Both the position numbers and the translations under genes were made by a program. 8,638 bases of DNA, from the NCBI GenBank assembly GCA_905234575.1, contig CAJOIG010000063.1:4684-13321 (forward strand). Reading direction: 5' to 3'. The stretch comes from an uncultured Oscillospiraceae bacterium (GTDB lineage Bacteria > Bacillota > Clostridia > Oscillospirales > Oscillospiraceae). The notes beneath the pieces were generated by a model. It worked only from the letters and a program-made list of their open reading frames with translations. It was not told the origin of the DNA and ran no database searches. Position 1 is the first letter of the stretch; every line of letters begins with the position of its first letter. Of the stretch, positions 7,766-8,638 are shown piece by piece.

Positions 7766-8638
7766 TTACTTGAGGGCGATGTTCTGGACCCCGTTCAGCC
7801 AGGGATAGAACGTCGTGATGTCGGGGGTCACGGTGTCGAGGTCAACGCGCTCGGCGCTGAAGATGATGGCGTTCTGGCGCTGATACACGGGGATCTCGCA
7901 GGCCCAGTCGATGACGATGTCGAGGCAGGCCTTGTACATCGCCTTGCGGTAGGTCTGGTCGGTGGAGGCACGCGCGTCGAGGATGAGCTGGTTGAGCTCG
8001 GCGTCGTCGATGGCGTACATGTAGTTGGAGCCGCCGGGCTCCATGCCTTCCATGCCGGAGAAGTAGATCTGGTACATGTCGGGATCGACGGTGGCGCCCC
8101 AGGCGGCGGCCCACATCGCGACCTCCTGGGCCTCAAGAGCGGTCCAGAGCTCGGAGGAGTTGGTCAGGTCCTTGATGATGAGGTTCATGCCGATGGTGGC
8201 CAGGGCATTGGAGGCCTCGGAGAAGACCATGAAGGAGGGGTGGTCGCCGGTGCCGTCGGCGGGGATCCAGGCGGTGTACTCGAGGGAAGCGCCCTCGGGA
8301 GCGGCGGTGAGCTTGCCGTCCTCGACGGTGTAGCCCGCGGCCTCGAACCAGCCGAGCGCGGCGTCCAGAGCGGCGGCGTACTTCTCCTCGGCGCTCATGG
8401 CGGAGGTGTAGATGTCGCTGCCGTCGGCGGCGGTGGAGAAGGCGATCTGGTAGCCGTCGTCAGAGGGCTGAGGAGCGGCCCAGGAGGTGTTGGAGATCGG
8501 GTAGTTGATGACGGAGGCGCGCTCGCCGTAGTAGGAGTCGATGGCCACGTCACGGTACACGGACAGGATGGTGCCGAAGGCCTTGCGGAGGGCCTTGGAG
8601 GCGTCGGAGCCGGGCTCGCCGCCGACGTTCATGACGTT
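7766..8638 (-). CDS. oppA: Peptide ABC transporter substrate-binding protein, C-terminal part (5' end outside the window)
   Basis: C-terminal 290 residues of a family 5 extracellular solute-binding protein (OppA/DppA type), which captures peptides outside the cell and hands them to OppB/OppC. The frame is open to the right edge; full proteins are usually 500-600 residues, so about half, including signal peptide and lipobox, is missing. Typical features: EPGSDASKALRKAFGTILSV near the visible start, RASVINYPISNTSWAAPQPS, a repeat-free lobe with the ALGWFEAAGYTVEDGKL segment, WGATVDPDMYQIYFSG (the conserved D-P region), and the ending EIPVYQRQNAIIFSAERVD. An in-frame ATG at 8632 is internal, not the start. 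Position at the head of oppBCDF supports the role. The ligand is unknown; gene symbol by context. Confidence 0.92.
   Translation of the reverse strand, partial: NVMNVGGEPGSDASKALRKAFGTILSVYRDVAIDSYYGERASVINYPISNTSWAAPQPSDDGYQIAFSTAADGSDIYTSAMSAEEKYAAALDAALGWFEAAGYTVEDGKLTAAPEGASLEYTAWIPADGTGDHPSFMVFSEASNALATIGMNLIIKDLTNSSELWTALEAQEVAMWAAAWGATVDPDMYQIYFSGMEGMEPGGSNYMYAIDDAELNQLILDARASTDQTYRKAMYKACLDIVIDWACEIPVYQRQNAIIFSAERVDLDTVTPDITTFYPWLNGVQNIALK

Overview
The window is G+C-rich DNA in which every supported gene is on the minus strand. Strong AGGAGG-type ribosome binding sites precede the genes, and the protein set (Opp peptide ABC transporter, TAXI-type TRAP receptor, lipoprotein signal, AlkZ-related protein) points to a Gram-positive, probably high-G+C member of the Clostridia such as Oscillospiraceae. 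This taxonomic placement is an inference from gene content and style, not from a marker gene.

Reading in the direction of transcription (high to low coordinates), 8638-2407 is a complete-looking oligopeptide/dipeptide ABC transporter operon apart from the cut 5' end: the C-terminal half of the substrate-binding protein (8638-7766), a 140-nt spacer with two strong RNA hairpins, permease OppB (7624-6638), permease OppC with an unusual ~215-residue extracytoplasmic insertion (6621-4957), ATPases OppD (4941-3793) and OppF (3793-2636), and a 91-residue single-pass membrane protein (2682-2407) that overlaps the end of oppF. The genes are separated by at most 16 nt after oppB, and oppD/oppF share a TAATG junction. 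A textbook intrinsic terminator (2363-2400) follows. The binding protein would capture peptides outside the cell, OppB/OppC form the channel, and OppD/OppF hydrolyse ATP.

Below the terminator are two tightly linked genes: an AlkZ-related (YcaQ-like) protein (2341-1592) and a PaaI-type hotdog thioesterase (1578-1177). They have no room for their own promoter between the terminator and the first ribosome binding site, so they may depend on read-through or on a promoter inside the upstream gene.

An A+T-rich 184-nt intergenic region (993-1176) carries a near-consensus sigma-A promoter and an inverted repeat overlapping its -35 box. It drives a TAXI-family TRAP solute-receptor lipoprotein (992-1), almost complete, whose C-terminal end and presumed TRAP membrane component lie off the left edge.

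No tRNA, rRNA, CRISPR array, transposase or phage gene was seen. The most noteworthy items are the OppC insertion, the minus-strand-specific hairpin pair between the binding protein and oppB, the small membrane protein tied to the opp operon, and the terminator abutting the alkZ-related gene.
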